Assembly (NCBI GenBank): GCA_016302935.1
Contig: JAEDMO010000024.1
Location: 1 to 12,681 of the forward strand
Source of the DNA: Bacilli bacterium
Lineage (GTDB): Bacteria; Bacillota_I; Bacilli_A; RF39; UBA660
Direction of reading: 5' to 3'
Length of the DNA: 12,681 nucleotides
The notes under the pieces are model-generated. The model made no database searches, had not been told where the DNA came from, and worked only from the letters and a program-made list of their open reading frames with translations. Below are positions 6,746 through 12,681 of the stretch, piece by piece (positions within the stretch are counted from its first letter, which is position 1; each line of letters opens with the position of its first letter). A program made the translations under genes and the position numbers.

Positions 6746-7747
6746 ATGATAAAAGTAGCAATAAATGGTTTTGGGAGAATCGGCAGACTAGTATTTAGAA
6801 TTATGGAAAATGACCCTGAATTTGAAGTAGTAGCCATAAACGATTTAACCGATTCCGAACAATTATCATATTTATTAAAATATGATACCAACCATCGCAG
6901 ATATTTAACTGACGAAATATCATATGATGAAGAAAATATTATTGTAAAAGGAAGAAAAATTAAAGTATATAAAGAAACAGATCCTAACAATTTACCTTGG
7001 AAAGATCTAAATATTGATGTGGTTTTTGAATGTACAGGTAAATTTACCGATAAAGAAAAAGCTATCGCCCATATCAATGCTGGAGCAAAAAAAGTAATTA
7101 TCAGTGCCCCAGCCAAAGGAGATTTAAAAACAATAGTTTATAACGTCAACGATAATATATTAGATGGAAAAGAAGAAATTATCTCTGCAGCATCTTGTAC
7201 AACTAATTGCCTAGCGCCTGTTTTAAAAGTATTAGATGATAATTTTGGCATTGAAAAAGGATTTATGACAACTGTTCATGCTTATACAAATGACCAAGTA
7301 ACACTAGATGTCGCTCACAAAAAAGGAATTGAATCAAGACGTGGTAGAGCCTGTGCTGCCAATATTGTTCCAACATCAACAGGAGCAGCTTCAGCCATTG
7401 GCTCTGTTATCCCATCATTAAAAGGGAAATTAAAAGGTGGTGCTATGCGTGTACCAGTTTCAGATGGTTCTATGATAGATTTAACCTTGGAACTAAAAAC
7501 AAACACAACCGAAGAAGAAATAAATAAAATCTTCAAAGATAACACAAACGAAACACTAAACTACACAGATGATCCAATCGTCTCATCAGATATTATCGGG
7601 TCTTCTTGCGGAGCATTAGTTGACGGACAACTAACCTGCGTTCTAGATGTAGATGGAAAACAACTAGTAAAAGTAGTTGCTTGGTATGACAATGAAATGG
7701 GATATTCTTACCAAATGGTTAGAACAGCAAAAAAATTAATGAAATAA
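6746..7747 (+). CDS. gapA: Glyceraldehyde-3-phosphate dehydrogenase
   Basis: Central glycolytic enzyme that oxidises glyceraldehyde-3-phosphate to 1,3-bisphosphoglycerate with NAD and phosphate in the cytoplasm. It has 333 residues, the usual length. The Rossmann fold begins at once with KVAINGFGRIGR (3-14). Asp33 in INDLTD is in the position favouring NAD over NADP. The catalytic Cys151 lies in SAASCTTNCLAPV and the base His178 in TTVHAYTNDQ. RRGRACAANIVPTSTGAA and the closing WYDNEMGYSYQMV are family signatures. AGGAAGGTGA at 6732-6741 sets the start. The gene is monocistronic, with its own promoter and terminator, not in the cggR-gap-pgk-tpi order of many Firmicutes. Codon choice includes more C-ending codons than in the following abiE and ecf genes, as expected for a highly expressed gene. 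Confidence 0.98.
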   Translation: MIKVAINGFGRIGRLVFRIMENDPEFEVVAINDLTDSEQLSYLLKYDTNHRRYLTDEISYDEENIIVKGRKIKVYKETDPNNLPWKDLNIDVVFECTGKFTDKEKAIAHINAGAKKVIISAPAKGDLKTIVYNVNDNILDGKEEIISAASCTTNCLAPVLKVLDDNFGIEKGFMTTVHAYTNDQVTLDVAHKKGIESRRGRACAANIVPTSTGAASAIGSVIPSLKGKLKGGAMRVPVSDGSMIDLTLELKTNTTEEEINKIFKDNTNETLNYTDDPIVSSDIIGSSCGALVDGQLTCVLDVDGKQLVKVVAWYDNEMGYSYQMVRTAKKLMK

Positions 7748-7772
7748 ACATATAAATTATTATATGTTTTTT
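7746..7772 (+). terminator. Terminator after gapA
   Basis: A 10-bp stem (7746-7755 with 7760-7769) with the 4-nt loop ATTA runs into T residues to 7772. The 5' arm begins inside the gapA stop codon. Confidence 0.85.
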
Positions 7773-7824
7773 CTTTTGTTTTATCAAATAAAAATGTAAA
7801 ATTCAATTAAAATAATATTTAGTG

Positions 7825-7853
7825 TTCCTAATAACATACAAATGTGTTATAAT
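7825..7853 (+). promoter_or_regulatory. abiE operon promoter
   Basis: TTCCTA (7825-7830) is 17 nt from a perfect TATAAT (7848-7853), with an extended TG at 7845-7846. The -35 is poor, so the extended -10 probably carries the promoter. The start is expected near 7860. The -10 lies within the inverted repeat at 7834-7860. Confidence 0.7.
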
Positions 7854-7860
7854 TGTATGT
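7834..7860. promoter_or_regulatory. Candidate AbiEi operator
   Basis: ACATACAA at 7834-7841 and TTGTATGT at 7853-7860 are perfect 8-bp inverted arms, 11 nt apart. They bracket the extended -10 and the expected transcription start. AbiEi antitoxins are known to repress their own operon by binding inverted repeats in the promoter. Position and symmetry fit that role; binding is inferred. Confidence 0.6.
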
Positions 7861-7880
7861 AGAAAGGAACTGATATTTTT

Positions 7881-8474
7881 ATGAATAAGGAAGAACAAAT
7901 TTTAAAACTTATAGAAAAGAAAAACGGAATTATAACTACGAAAGAAATTGTTGAAAACAATATTAATAGAGTTTTTTTAACCAGATTAGTTAATAAGGGA
8001 GAATTAGAAAGGGTAAAAAACGGTTTATATGTTTTACCATTTACTTGGGGAGATGAATATTTTAATTTGACTTATGGAAACAACGCAATATTTTCATATG
8101 AAACAGCATTATACTTTTTAAATTTATGTGAAACTGTACCAAGTACATATCACATTACTGTAAATAGGGGATATAATGGTAGTTTAAAAAAAAATAATAA
8201 CGTAAAATTACACTTTGTAAAAAATGAAATATTTGAATTAGGTAAGATAATGATTAAAAGTCCTCAAGGTCAAAATGTTTTTTGTTATGATGCAGAAAGA
8301 TGTATATGTGATTTGTTAAAAGATAAAGACAATCAGGATATTGAAACTATAAAATATGCTATTACTGAATATTTGAATAATAAAAATGAAAGAGATTTAC
8401 CAAAACTTATGGAATATGCCAAAAAATTTAATGTGGAAGCTGATATAAGTAAATATTTGGAGGTGTTAATGTAG
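7881..8474 (+). CDS. abiEi: AbiEi antitoxin / autorepressor (type IV TA)
   Basis: A 197-residue antitoxin of the AbiE family. Residues 1-55 form a winged helix-turn-helix (KEEQILKLIEKKNGIITTKE, then RVFLTRLVNKGELERVKNGLYVLP), the part that binds operator DNA. The rest is the AbiEi C-terminal domain, with FSYETALYFLNLCETVPSTYHIT (71-93) and the family-typical YDAERCICDLLK (136-147). In characterised systems AbiEi represses its operon and neutralises AbiEii without stable complex formation, hence type IV. Plasmid and genome stabilisation and phage defence have both been reported for the family. AGAAAGGA at 7861-7868 is 12 nt from the ATG, a long spacing, but no better in-frame ATG, GTG or TTG exists. 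The toxin gene follows with a 1-nt overlap. C-ending codons are fewer than in gapA. Confidence 0.9.
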   Translation: MNKEEQILKLIEKKNGIITTKEIVENNINRVFLTRLVNKGELERVKNGLYVLPFTWGDEYFNLTYGNNAIFSYETALYFLNLCETVPSTYHITVNRGYNGSLKKNNNVKLHFVKNEIFELGKIMIKSPQGQNVFCYDAERCICDLLKDKDNQDIETIKYAITEYLNNKNERDLPKLMEYAKKFNVEADISKYLEVLM

Positions 8475-9328
8475 TGTTAGATGCAGAAAACTTAAAAATC
8501 AAAATAAAAACAAAAGCACATGAAAATAATTTAGAACCACAAGATATAATGCAAATGTATTTTTTTGAAAGACTACTATATCGTATATCAATAAGTAAGT
8601 ATAAAAACAATTTTATATTAAAAGGTGGTTTATTATTGTCAGCGATATTTGGTGATGAGCGTAGAACTACCCAAGATATGGATACAATGATAAAAGGATT
8701 ACCACTAGATATGAAAACATTAGAAAATATTATTAATGAAATAATTAATATAAATCAGAATGATAATATTAGTTTTAAAATAAAAAATACAAAAGAAATA
8801 AGAATAATTGATAAATATGGTGGTTTAAAAGTTAATTTAATTGGATTTAAAGAACACTTACAAGTACCTCTATCAATTGACATAACAGTAGGAAATCCTA
8901 TTACACCAAGAGAATTAGAATTTAAATATAAGTGTATGTTTGATGATTCTTATATTAGTATTATGGCATTTAACAAAGAAACTATAATTGCAGAAAAATT
9001 TGAAACATTTATAACAGACAACATCCTAAATACGAGAACAAAAGATTTTTATGATTTATATATGCTTTTAACAAAATTCTACAATGAAATAAACAAAGAC
9101 ACTTTGGTAAAAGCAATAAAAAATACTTTTAAAAGAAGAGAGACTAATTTTGATGTAGAAAAAATAGTAAAAACTTTTAGTTTGATAAAAGATAGTGACA
9201 AGTTAAGACAAAACTTTAAAAACTATAGAAATAAAAAAAATTATGTAAAAAGCATAGATTATGATGACGTTATGGACTCAATTAATTTAATTATTGAATT
9301 ATTAGAAAATGAATTAATAGGAGTTTAA
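8474..9328 (+). CDS. abiEii: AbiEii nucleotidyltransferase toxin
   Basis: A 284-residue toxin of the AbiEii/AbiGii (DUF1814) nucleotidyltransferase family. Relatives such as MenT act by adding nucleotides to tRNA 3' ends, though other members appear to bind GTP. The residues expected for catalysis are present: KGG (50-52) followed by LLLS, the RxTxDxD motif at Arg64-Asp70 (Asp68, Asp70), Asp136 in SIDITVG, Lys175 in IIAEKFE, and Asp191/Asp194 in TKDFYDLY. It therefore looks intact, not decayed. It starts with GTG at 8474, sharing one base with the abiEi TAG stop, under a GGAGG at 8459-8463 with 10-nt spacing. No in-frame ATG fits as well. Coupling and the weaker start may keep toxin below antitoxin. 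A hairpin terminator lies about 80 nt downstream. The toxin's target cannot be read from sequence. Confidence 0.9.
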   Translation: MLDAENLKIKIKTKAHENNLEPQDIMQMYFFERLLYRISISKYKNNFILKGGLLLSAIFGDERRTTQDMDTMIKGLPLDMKTLENIINEIININQNDNISFKIKNTKEIRIIDKYGGLKVNLIGFKEHLQVPLSIDITVGNPITPRELEFKYKCMFDDSYISIMAFNKETIIAEKFETFITDNILNTRTKDFYDLYMLLTKFYNEINKDTLVKAIKNTFKRRETNFDVEKIVKTFSLIKDSDKLRQNFKNYRNKKNYVKSIDYDDVMDSINLIIELLENELIGV

Positions 9329-9334
9329 TTGTAT

Positions 9335-9364
9335 TTATTAGAGAAATCAACATTTTTGTATAAT
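9335..9364 (+). promoter_or_regulatory. Weak promoter candidate downstream of abiEii
   Basis: A perfect TATAAT at 9359-9364 follows a poor -35 (TTATTA, 9335-9340) at 18-nt spacing. A transcript would begin near 9371 and stop at the terminator ending at 9432, about 62 nt, with no gene. In DNA this AT-rich the box may be chance. Confidence 0.25.
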
Positions 9365-9410
9365 ATAAATTTGATGTCCAATTAATTACTTTATTAACAC
9401 AATTAAAAGC

Positions 9411-9432
9411 GAGACGATGGTCTCATTTTTTT
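9411..9432 (+). terminator. Terminator between abiEii and the ecf operon
   Basis: The stem GAGAC/GTCTC (9411-9415 with 9420-9424) with loop GATG is followed by A and seven T residues (9426-9432). It is short but richer in GC than the other hairpins in the window. Outer AT complementarity (9401-9408 with 9429-9436) could extend it across an internal loop. It separates the abiE operon from the ecf promoter. Confidence 0.75.
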
Positions 9433-9469
9433 AATTAATTATTTGTATATAAAAGAACTTCCTAATCAC

Positions 9470-9498
9470 TTGAAATATATAATAAAAATCTATATAAT
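9470..9498 (+). promoter_or_regulatory. ecfA1-ecfA2-ecfT-truA promoter
   Basis: TTGAAA (9470-9475) is separated by 17 nt from a perfect TATAAT (9493-9498), eleven of twelve consensus bases. The expected start near 9505 gives a leader of only about 15 nt before the ATG at 9520. Confidence 0.75.
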
Positions 9499-9519
9499 AT
9501 ATACAAGGTTGTGGTTTTT

Positions 9520-10326
9520 ATGGATAACATCATTAAAATAAAAGATTTATCTTTCTCTTATCAAGATAAACAAATATTTAAAAATTTAAATCTAAATATT
9601 AAAAAAAATAGTTTTAACAGTATTATTGGACCTAATGGTTGTGGGAAATCAACCTTAATAAAAATACTTACTGGTTTAATTAATTATGAAGGATACATTA
9701 GTATTGATGATTGTTATCTAAATAAAGAAAATATAAAAAAAATAAGAAGAAAAATTGGTGTTGTTTTTGATGATCCAGATAGCTCTTTTATTGGAGAAAC
9801 AGTAATAGATGATTTAGCCTTTAATTTAGAAAATTTAACATATTCTAAAAATCAAATAACTAAAGAAATAAAAGAAATAACTGATCTTTTTCATTTAACA
9901 GACATTCTCTATGAAGAACCAGCTAATCTAACTAACAGTACTAAACAAAAAGTAGCGATTGCTTCCGCCTTAATCCATAAACCTAAAATCTTATTATTAG
10001 ATGAATCTTTACATCAACTCACAGAAAAAGATAAAAAAATAGTATTTGATGCAATAAATTACTATAAAAAAAATTATAATTTAACTATTATATTAATAAC
10101 TCATAATGAAGAAGACACCTTATCTTCAGACCGAATTATTGTTTTAAATAACCAAAAAATATATTTAGATGGTAGTGTAAAAGATGTATACAAAGAAGAA
10201 AGAAAATTAAAAACATTAGGAATAAATATCCCTTTTATTATAAAATTATCTCTTAATTTAAATTTATATGATTTAATAGATGAAATATATTTAACTGATA
10301 GGGCTTTAATTGATAAATTATGGTAG
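9520..10326 (+). CDS. ecfA1: ECF transporter ATPase EcfA1, with degenerate motifs
   Basis: ABC-type ATPase of an energy-coupling factor transporter for vitamins or metals, on the inner face of the membrane with EcfA2 and EcfT. It has 268 residues from the ATG at 9520. A GTG at 9511 would add MVF but leaves almost no leader after the promoter and only 2 nt after AAGG, so I prefer 9520. Walker A GPNGCGKST (37-45), Walker B ILLLDE (157-162, Glu162) and the switch His195 are intact. Other motifs are not: the Q-loop Gln is Asp84 (VFDDPD instead of VFQNPD), the signature LSGGQ is LTNST (137-141), and the D-loop after DES is unusual (LHQLTE). Assignment as A1 rests on gene order, the VFxxPD segment and TVIDDLAFNLEN. 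It overlaps ecfA2 by 7 nt. The motif losses match reciprocal losses in EcfA2. Confidence 0.9.
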   Translation: MDNIIKIKDLSFSYQDKQIFKNLNLNIKKNSFNSIIGPNGCGKSTLIKILTGLINYEGYISIDDCYLNKENIKKIRRKIGVVFDDPDSSFIGETVIDDLAFNLENLTYSKNQITKEIKEITDLFHLTDILYEEPANLTNSTKQKVAIASALIHKPKILLLDESLHQLTEKDKKIVFDAINYYKKNYNLTIILITHNEEDTLSSDRIIVLNNQKIYLDGSVKDVYKEERKLKTLGINIPFIIKLSLNLNLYDLIDEIYLTDRALIDKLW

Positions 10327-11123
10327 AATTAAAAGAATTATCATATAAAAATATTTTAAAAAATATATCATATAAATTTGAATCATCTAAAATAACTTCT
10401 ATTGTTGGACCATCAGGTTCTGGTAAAACATTATTATTTAATATAATTACTAACTTAGTAAAAGACTATGATGGAAGTATTTTAATAAATAATAAAGATG
10501 TAAGAAAATTATCAAAAGAAGATTACCGTAAAATAGGATATCTGTTTCAATATCCTAGTGATCAATTATTTCAAAATACTGTATACGAAGAAATATCGTT
10601 TGGTTTAAAACACTATCACTATAAAGAAATAAAACAAGAAAAAATTATCAAAGATTCACTAAAAATAGTATCATTAGATGAAGAATATTTAACTAAAAAT
10701 CCATATAATTTAAGTTATGGGGAAAAAACTAAAGTAGCACTTGCAACACTTCTTTCTTTAAACCCAGATATAATATTATTAGATGAACCAACAATTGGAT
10801 TAGACTCTAAAAGTATTAATAACTTAATAAAATTACTTAATAAATTAAAAAATAATTATCACAAAACCATCATTATCGCGACTAATGATATTAACTTTTT
10901 AAGTAAAATTAGTGATAATGTTGTTGTAATAAATAAAAGTGAAATAATAACTAGTGGAAAAAAAGAAGAAATTTTAAAAGATATAAAATTGTTAAAAAAT
11001 AATGATATAGCTATTCCTAAAATAATCAGTTTTATTGATTTAGTAAATAATAAGAAGAATATTAAATTAGACTATACCCTAGATATGAATGAATTAATAA
11101 AGGATATTTATCGTAATGTATAA
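10320..11123 (+). CDS. ecfA2: ECF transporter ATPase EcfA2
   Basis: Second ABC ATPase of the energy-coupling module, 267 residues, expected to pair with EcfA1 under EcfT. Walker A GPSGSGKT (30-37), Q-loop Gln77 in YLFQYPSDQLF, a near-normal signature LSYGE (131-135), and Walker B with D-loop IILLDEPTIGLD (151-162) are all present. The switch (H-loop) residue is Asn189 (ATND) where His is expected. After about 205, the C-terminal tail is shorter and more divergent than in Bacillus relatives. The ATG lies within the end of ecfA1 and has only a weak ribosome site, so translation is probably coupled. It overlaps ecfT by 8 nt. The intact signature of this subunit should complete the ATP site built on EcfA1. 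Confidence 0.9.
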   Translation: MVELKELSYKNILKNISYKFESSKITSIVGPSGSGKTLLFNIITNLVKDYDGSILINNKDVRKLSKEDYRKIGYLFQYPSDQLFQNTVYEEISFGLKHYHYKEIKQEKIIKDSLKIVSLDEEYLTKNPYNLSYGEKTKVALATLLSLNPDIILLDEPTIGLDSKSINNLIKLLNKLKNNYHKTIIIATNDINFLSKISDNVVVINKSEIITSGKKEEILKDIKLLKNNDIAIPKIISFIDLVNNKKNIKLDYTLDMNELIKDIYRNV

Positions 11124-11844
11124 AATAAATAAATATTACCTAAAAGATTCTCTTATTCATAAACTAAATCCAATAACAAAAATTATTTTACTACTATTAA
11201 TGATTTTATCTTGTTTACTAAGTAAAAATATTATAAATATATTGATTGTTAGTATTTATACAATTTTATTATTACTATTAAGTAAAATAAATATTAAAAT
11301 ATATTTAAATAGCTTAATTAATATAAAAGTATTATTAATATTTATAATAATTATTAGTTTAATATTTAAAATTAATATACTAACAATAATATTAACTATA
11401 TATAAAATAGTTATAGTAATACTTATAAGTACAATGATTACTCTAACCACACCACCTACAGAAATTACCTATGGATTAGAAAAAATATTATCTCCATTTA
11501 ATAAAATTATCAAAGTAAAAGAAATCGCTTTAATGATAACTCTAGCACTAAGATTCATTCCAAGTACTAAAGAACAGTCAGAAAGAATAATTAAAGCCAT
11601 TTCTGTAAGGGGGATAAACTATAACGGAAGTATTAAAAATAAACTAAGTATCATAAGTATTTTAATAACCCCAATGTTTATCTCTTCTATAAAAAAATCT
11701 GATCAAATATCTGATATAATGACAGTTAGAATGTATAACTATAGTAATATAAGAACTAATTACCGTATGAACAACTATCAGTATAAAGATACAATATTAT
11801 TAATTATAACAACTATTATATTAATATTAACAATAATATCTTAA
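11116..11844 (+). CDS. ecfT: ECF transporter transmembrane subunit EcfT
   Basis: Integral membrane protein (242 residues, very Ile/Leu-rich) that links the EcfA ATPases to exchangeable S components. Hydrophobic helices lie at about 21-36, 40-56, 70-86, 89-110 and 225-241, with a less hydrophobic one near 136-148. The segment TTPPTEITYGLEKILSP (111-127) is typical of the family. Of the two coupling-helix Ala-Arg-Gly-type motifs, the first is close (AISVRG, Arg165) and the second has drifted (TVRMY, Arg205 kept, Gly replaced by Met). AAAGGA at 11099-11104 is 12 nt upstream of the ATG, and the start overlaps ecfA2, so coupled translation is likely. No S component is encoded nearby, so this is a group II module whose substrate depends on S proteins elsewhere. 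Confidence 0.9.
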   Translation: MYKINKYYLKDSLIHKLNPITKIILLLLMILSCLLSKNIINILIVSIYTILLLLLSKINIKIYLNSLINIKVLLIFIIIISLIFKINILTIILTIYKIVIVILISTMITLTTPPTEITYGLEKILSPFNKIIKVKEIALMITLALRFIPSTKEQSERIIKAISVRGINYNGSIKNKLSIISILITPMFISSIKKSDQISDIMTVRMYNYSNIRTNYRMNNYQYKDTILLIITTIILILTIIS

Positions 11845-11859
11845 GAAAGGAAGTACAAT

Positions 11860-12603
11860 ATGCAAAGATATTTTATAACATTTTCCTATGATGGAACTAA
11901 CTTCAGTGGATATCAAAAACAACCTCGTGAAAGGACTATCCAAAACGAACTAGAAAAAGCCTTAAAAGAAATAAATGAAAATAAAAAAGTTGAAGTTCAT
12001 GCTTCTGGTAGAACCGATGCTAAAGTTCACGCTCTAAATCAAAAAGCCCATTTTGATTTAGATATAAAAATAACTAAAGAAAAATTAAAAAAAGCCTTAA
12101 ACTCCCTATTGCCAGAAGACATTCATATCAAGAACGTAGAAGAAGTATCGGACAATTTTCACGCAAGATATAATGCCAAAGGTAAAGAGTACATCTATAA
12201 AATAAATATGGGTGAATATAACCCACTAGAAAGAAACTACGTCTATCAATACAATAATCGCTTGGATGTTACTGAAATAGAAAGAGCAATGAAATACTTA
12301 GAAGGAACCCACAATTTTAAATCATTTACCAAAACAGATGAAGAAAAAGACGATTATGTAAGAACTCTTTCTCAAACCAATTTAATAAGGGACCTAAAAG
12401 ATGTAAACAAAATAACCCTAGTCTTTGTAGGAACTGGATTTTTAAGATATATGGTTAGAAATATGGTAGGAACACTAATAGAAGTAGGTGAGGGCAAAAG
12501 AAAAAGTGAAGATATAATAACTATTCTAAAAGAACAAAATCGCACCCACGCTGGCAAAACAGCCGCCCCAGAAGGACTATATTTAAAAAACGTCTTTTAC
12601 TAA
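11860..12603 (+). CDS. truA: tRNA pseudouridine synthase A
   Basis: Converts uridine to pseudouridine at positions 38-40 in the anticodon arm of many tRNAs. It has 247 residues, normal length. The N-terminus RYFITFSYDGTNFSGYQKQP is typical. The catalytic Asp53 lies in SGRTDAKVHALNQKAHF (49-65), where Lys55 replaces the commoner Gly of GRTDAGVHA. RYNAKGKEYIYKI, then FLRYMVRNMVGTLIEVGEGK and the closing KTAAPEGLYL confirm the family. AAAGGA at 11846-11851 sets the start, 15 nt after ecfT, so it is probably the last gene of the ecf operon, an order conserved in many Firmicutes (ecfA1-ecfA2-ecfT-truA). Codons include more C-ending choices than the ecf genes. No terminator follows; a new promoter begins immediately after the stop. 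Confidence 0.97.
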   Translation: MQRYFITFSYDGTNFSGYQKQPRERTIQNELEKALKEINENKKVEVHASGRTDAKVHALNQKAHFDLDIKITKEKLKKALNSLLPEDIHIKNVEEVSDNFHARYNAKGKEYIYKINMGEYNPLERNYVYQYNNRLDVTEIERAMKYLEGTHNFKSFTKTDEEKDDYVRTLSQTNLIRDLKDVNKITLVFVGTGFLRYMVRNMVGTLIEVGEGKRKSEDIITILKEQNRTHAGKTAAPEGLYLKNVFY

Positions 12604-12632
12604 TTGACAATTACCAAAATATGACATATAAT
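12604..12632 (+). promoter_or_regulatory. Perfect consensus sigma-A promoter after truA
   Basis: TTGACA (12604-12609), 17 nt, TATAAT (12627-12632): a full twelve-base match at ideal spacing, starting on the first base after the truA stop. Transcription should start near 12639 and drive the gene beginning at 12663. Confidence 0.9.
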
Positions 12633-12662
12633 TAACGTATAAGATATGGAAGTGATACTTAT

Positions 12663-12681
12663 ATGATGAAGATAAAATTAA
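12663..12681 (+). CDS. Start of an unidentified gene, cut by the window end
   Basis: Two adjacent in-frame ATG codons (12663 and 12666) follow GGAAGTGAT at 12648-12656, a good match to the extended Shine-Dalgarno, downstream of the consensus promoter. Only MMKIKL can be read, so the product is unknown. In B. subtilis truA is followed by rplM, but rplM is usually transcribed with a longer leader and this start does not allow a decision. Confidence 0.6.

Noticed and set aside
6700..7116. Minus-strand open frame of 138 codons opposite gapA
   Set aside because: It is the complement of the GAPDH coding sequence. Its hydrophobic look comes from the AT-rich complement, and no start signal supports it.
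7748..9432. Mobile element carrying abiE
   Set aside because: No transposase, integrase, terminal inverted repeat or convincing flanking direct repeat was found. The abiE genes are poor in C-ending codons, but the neighbouring ecf genes are too, so composition does not mark a clean boundary.
12645..12665. Six-codon open frame (ATG at 12645) before the last gene, as a regulatory upstream ORF
   Set aside because: It has no ribosome site of its own, and its bases serve as the Shine-Dalgarno of the real start at 12663.

Overview
The window looks like chromosome from a very AT-rich member of the Bacilli/Firmicutes, perhaps one of the uncultured gut Bacilli lineages (RF39/Erysipelotrichia-like). 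The lineage guess is inference from protein resemblance and base composition. The genes have purine-rich Shine-Dalgarno sites, the terminators are U-tailed hairpins with almost no GC, and the promoters are sigma-A-like, often with an extended TGn -10. TGA is used as a stop (murC ends in it) and Trp is encoded by TGG, so this is not the Mycoplasma code. A MurC ligase indicates a peptidoglycan wall.

Layout, left to right: a short SSB gene without the usual acidic tail tip; a small XRE-type regulator; a transcription unit of asnS (asparaginyl-tRNA synthetase), murC and a membrane-anchored protein of unknown function; clpP on the minus strand, convergent with that unit and divergent from the next gene; a TGS-domain/uridine-kinase-like fusion; and gapA. 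Most of these units end in a hairpin plus T-run, and three of the hairpins overlap the end of the gene they follow.

From about 7.8 to 9.4 kb lies an abiEi/abiEii operon, a type IV toxin-antitoxin or abortive-infection module. It encodes a winged-helix antitoxin/autorepressor and a nucleotidyltransferase toxin, with a perfect 8-bp inverted repeat bracketing a consensus TATAAT as the likely operator. A GC-containing terminator follows it.

From 9.47 kb comes ecfA1-ecfA2-ecfT-truA, the energising module of a group II ECF vitamin transporter plus tRNA pseudouridine synthase. The three ecf genes overlap, and no substrate-binding S component is present. The two ATPases carry complementary losses of key motifs, suggesting one working and one degenerate ATP site. 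The window ends with a perfect TTGACA-N17-TATAAT promoter directly after the truA stop and the first codons of an unknown gene.

No tRNA, rRNA, IS element or CRISPR array was recognised. No gene-free stretch exceeds 300 bases; the longest are about 1-190 and 9329-9519. The most unusual points are the asymmetric ECF ATPase pair, the shared-core divergent promoter region between clpP and the nucleoside-kinase gene with a palindrome inside it, and the AbiE operator.
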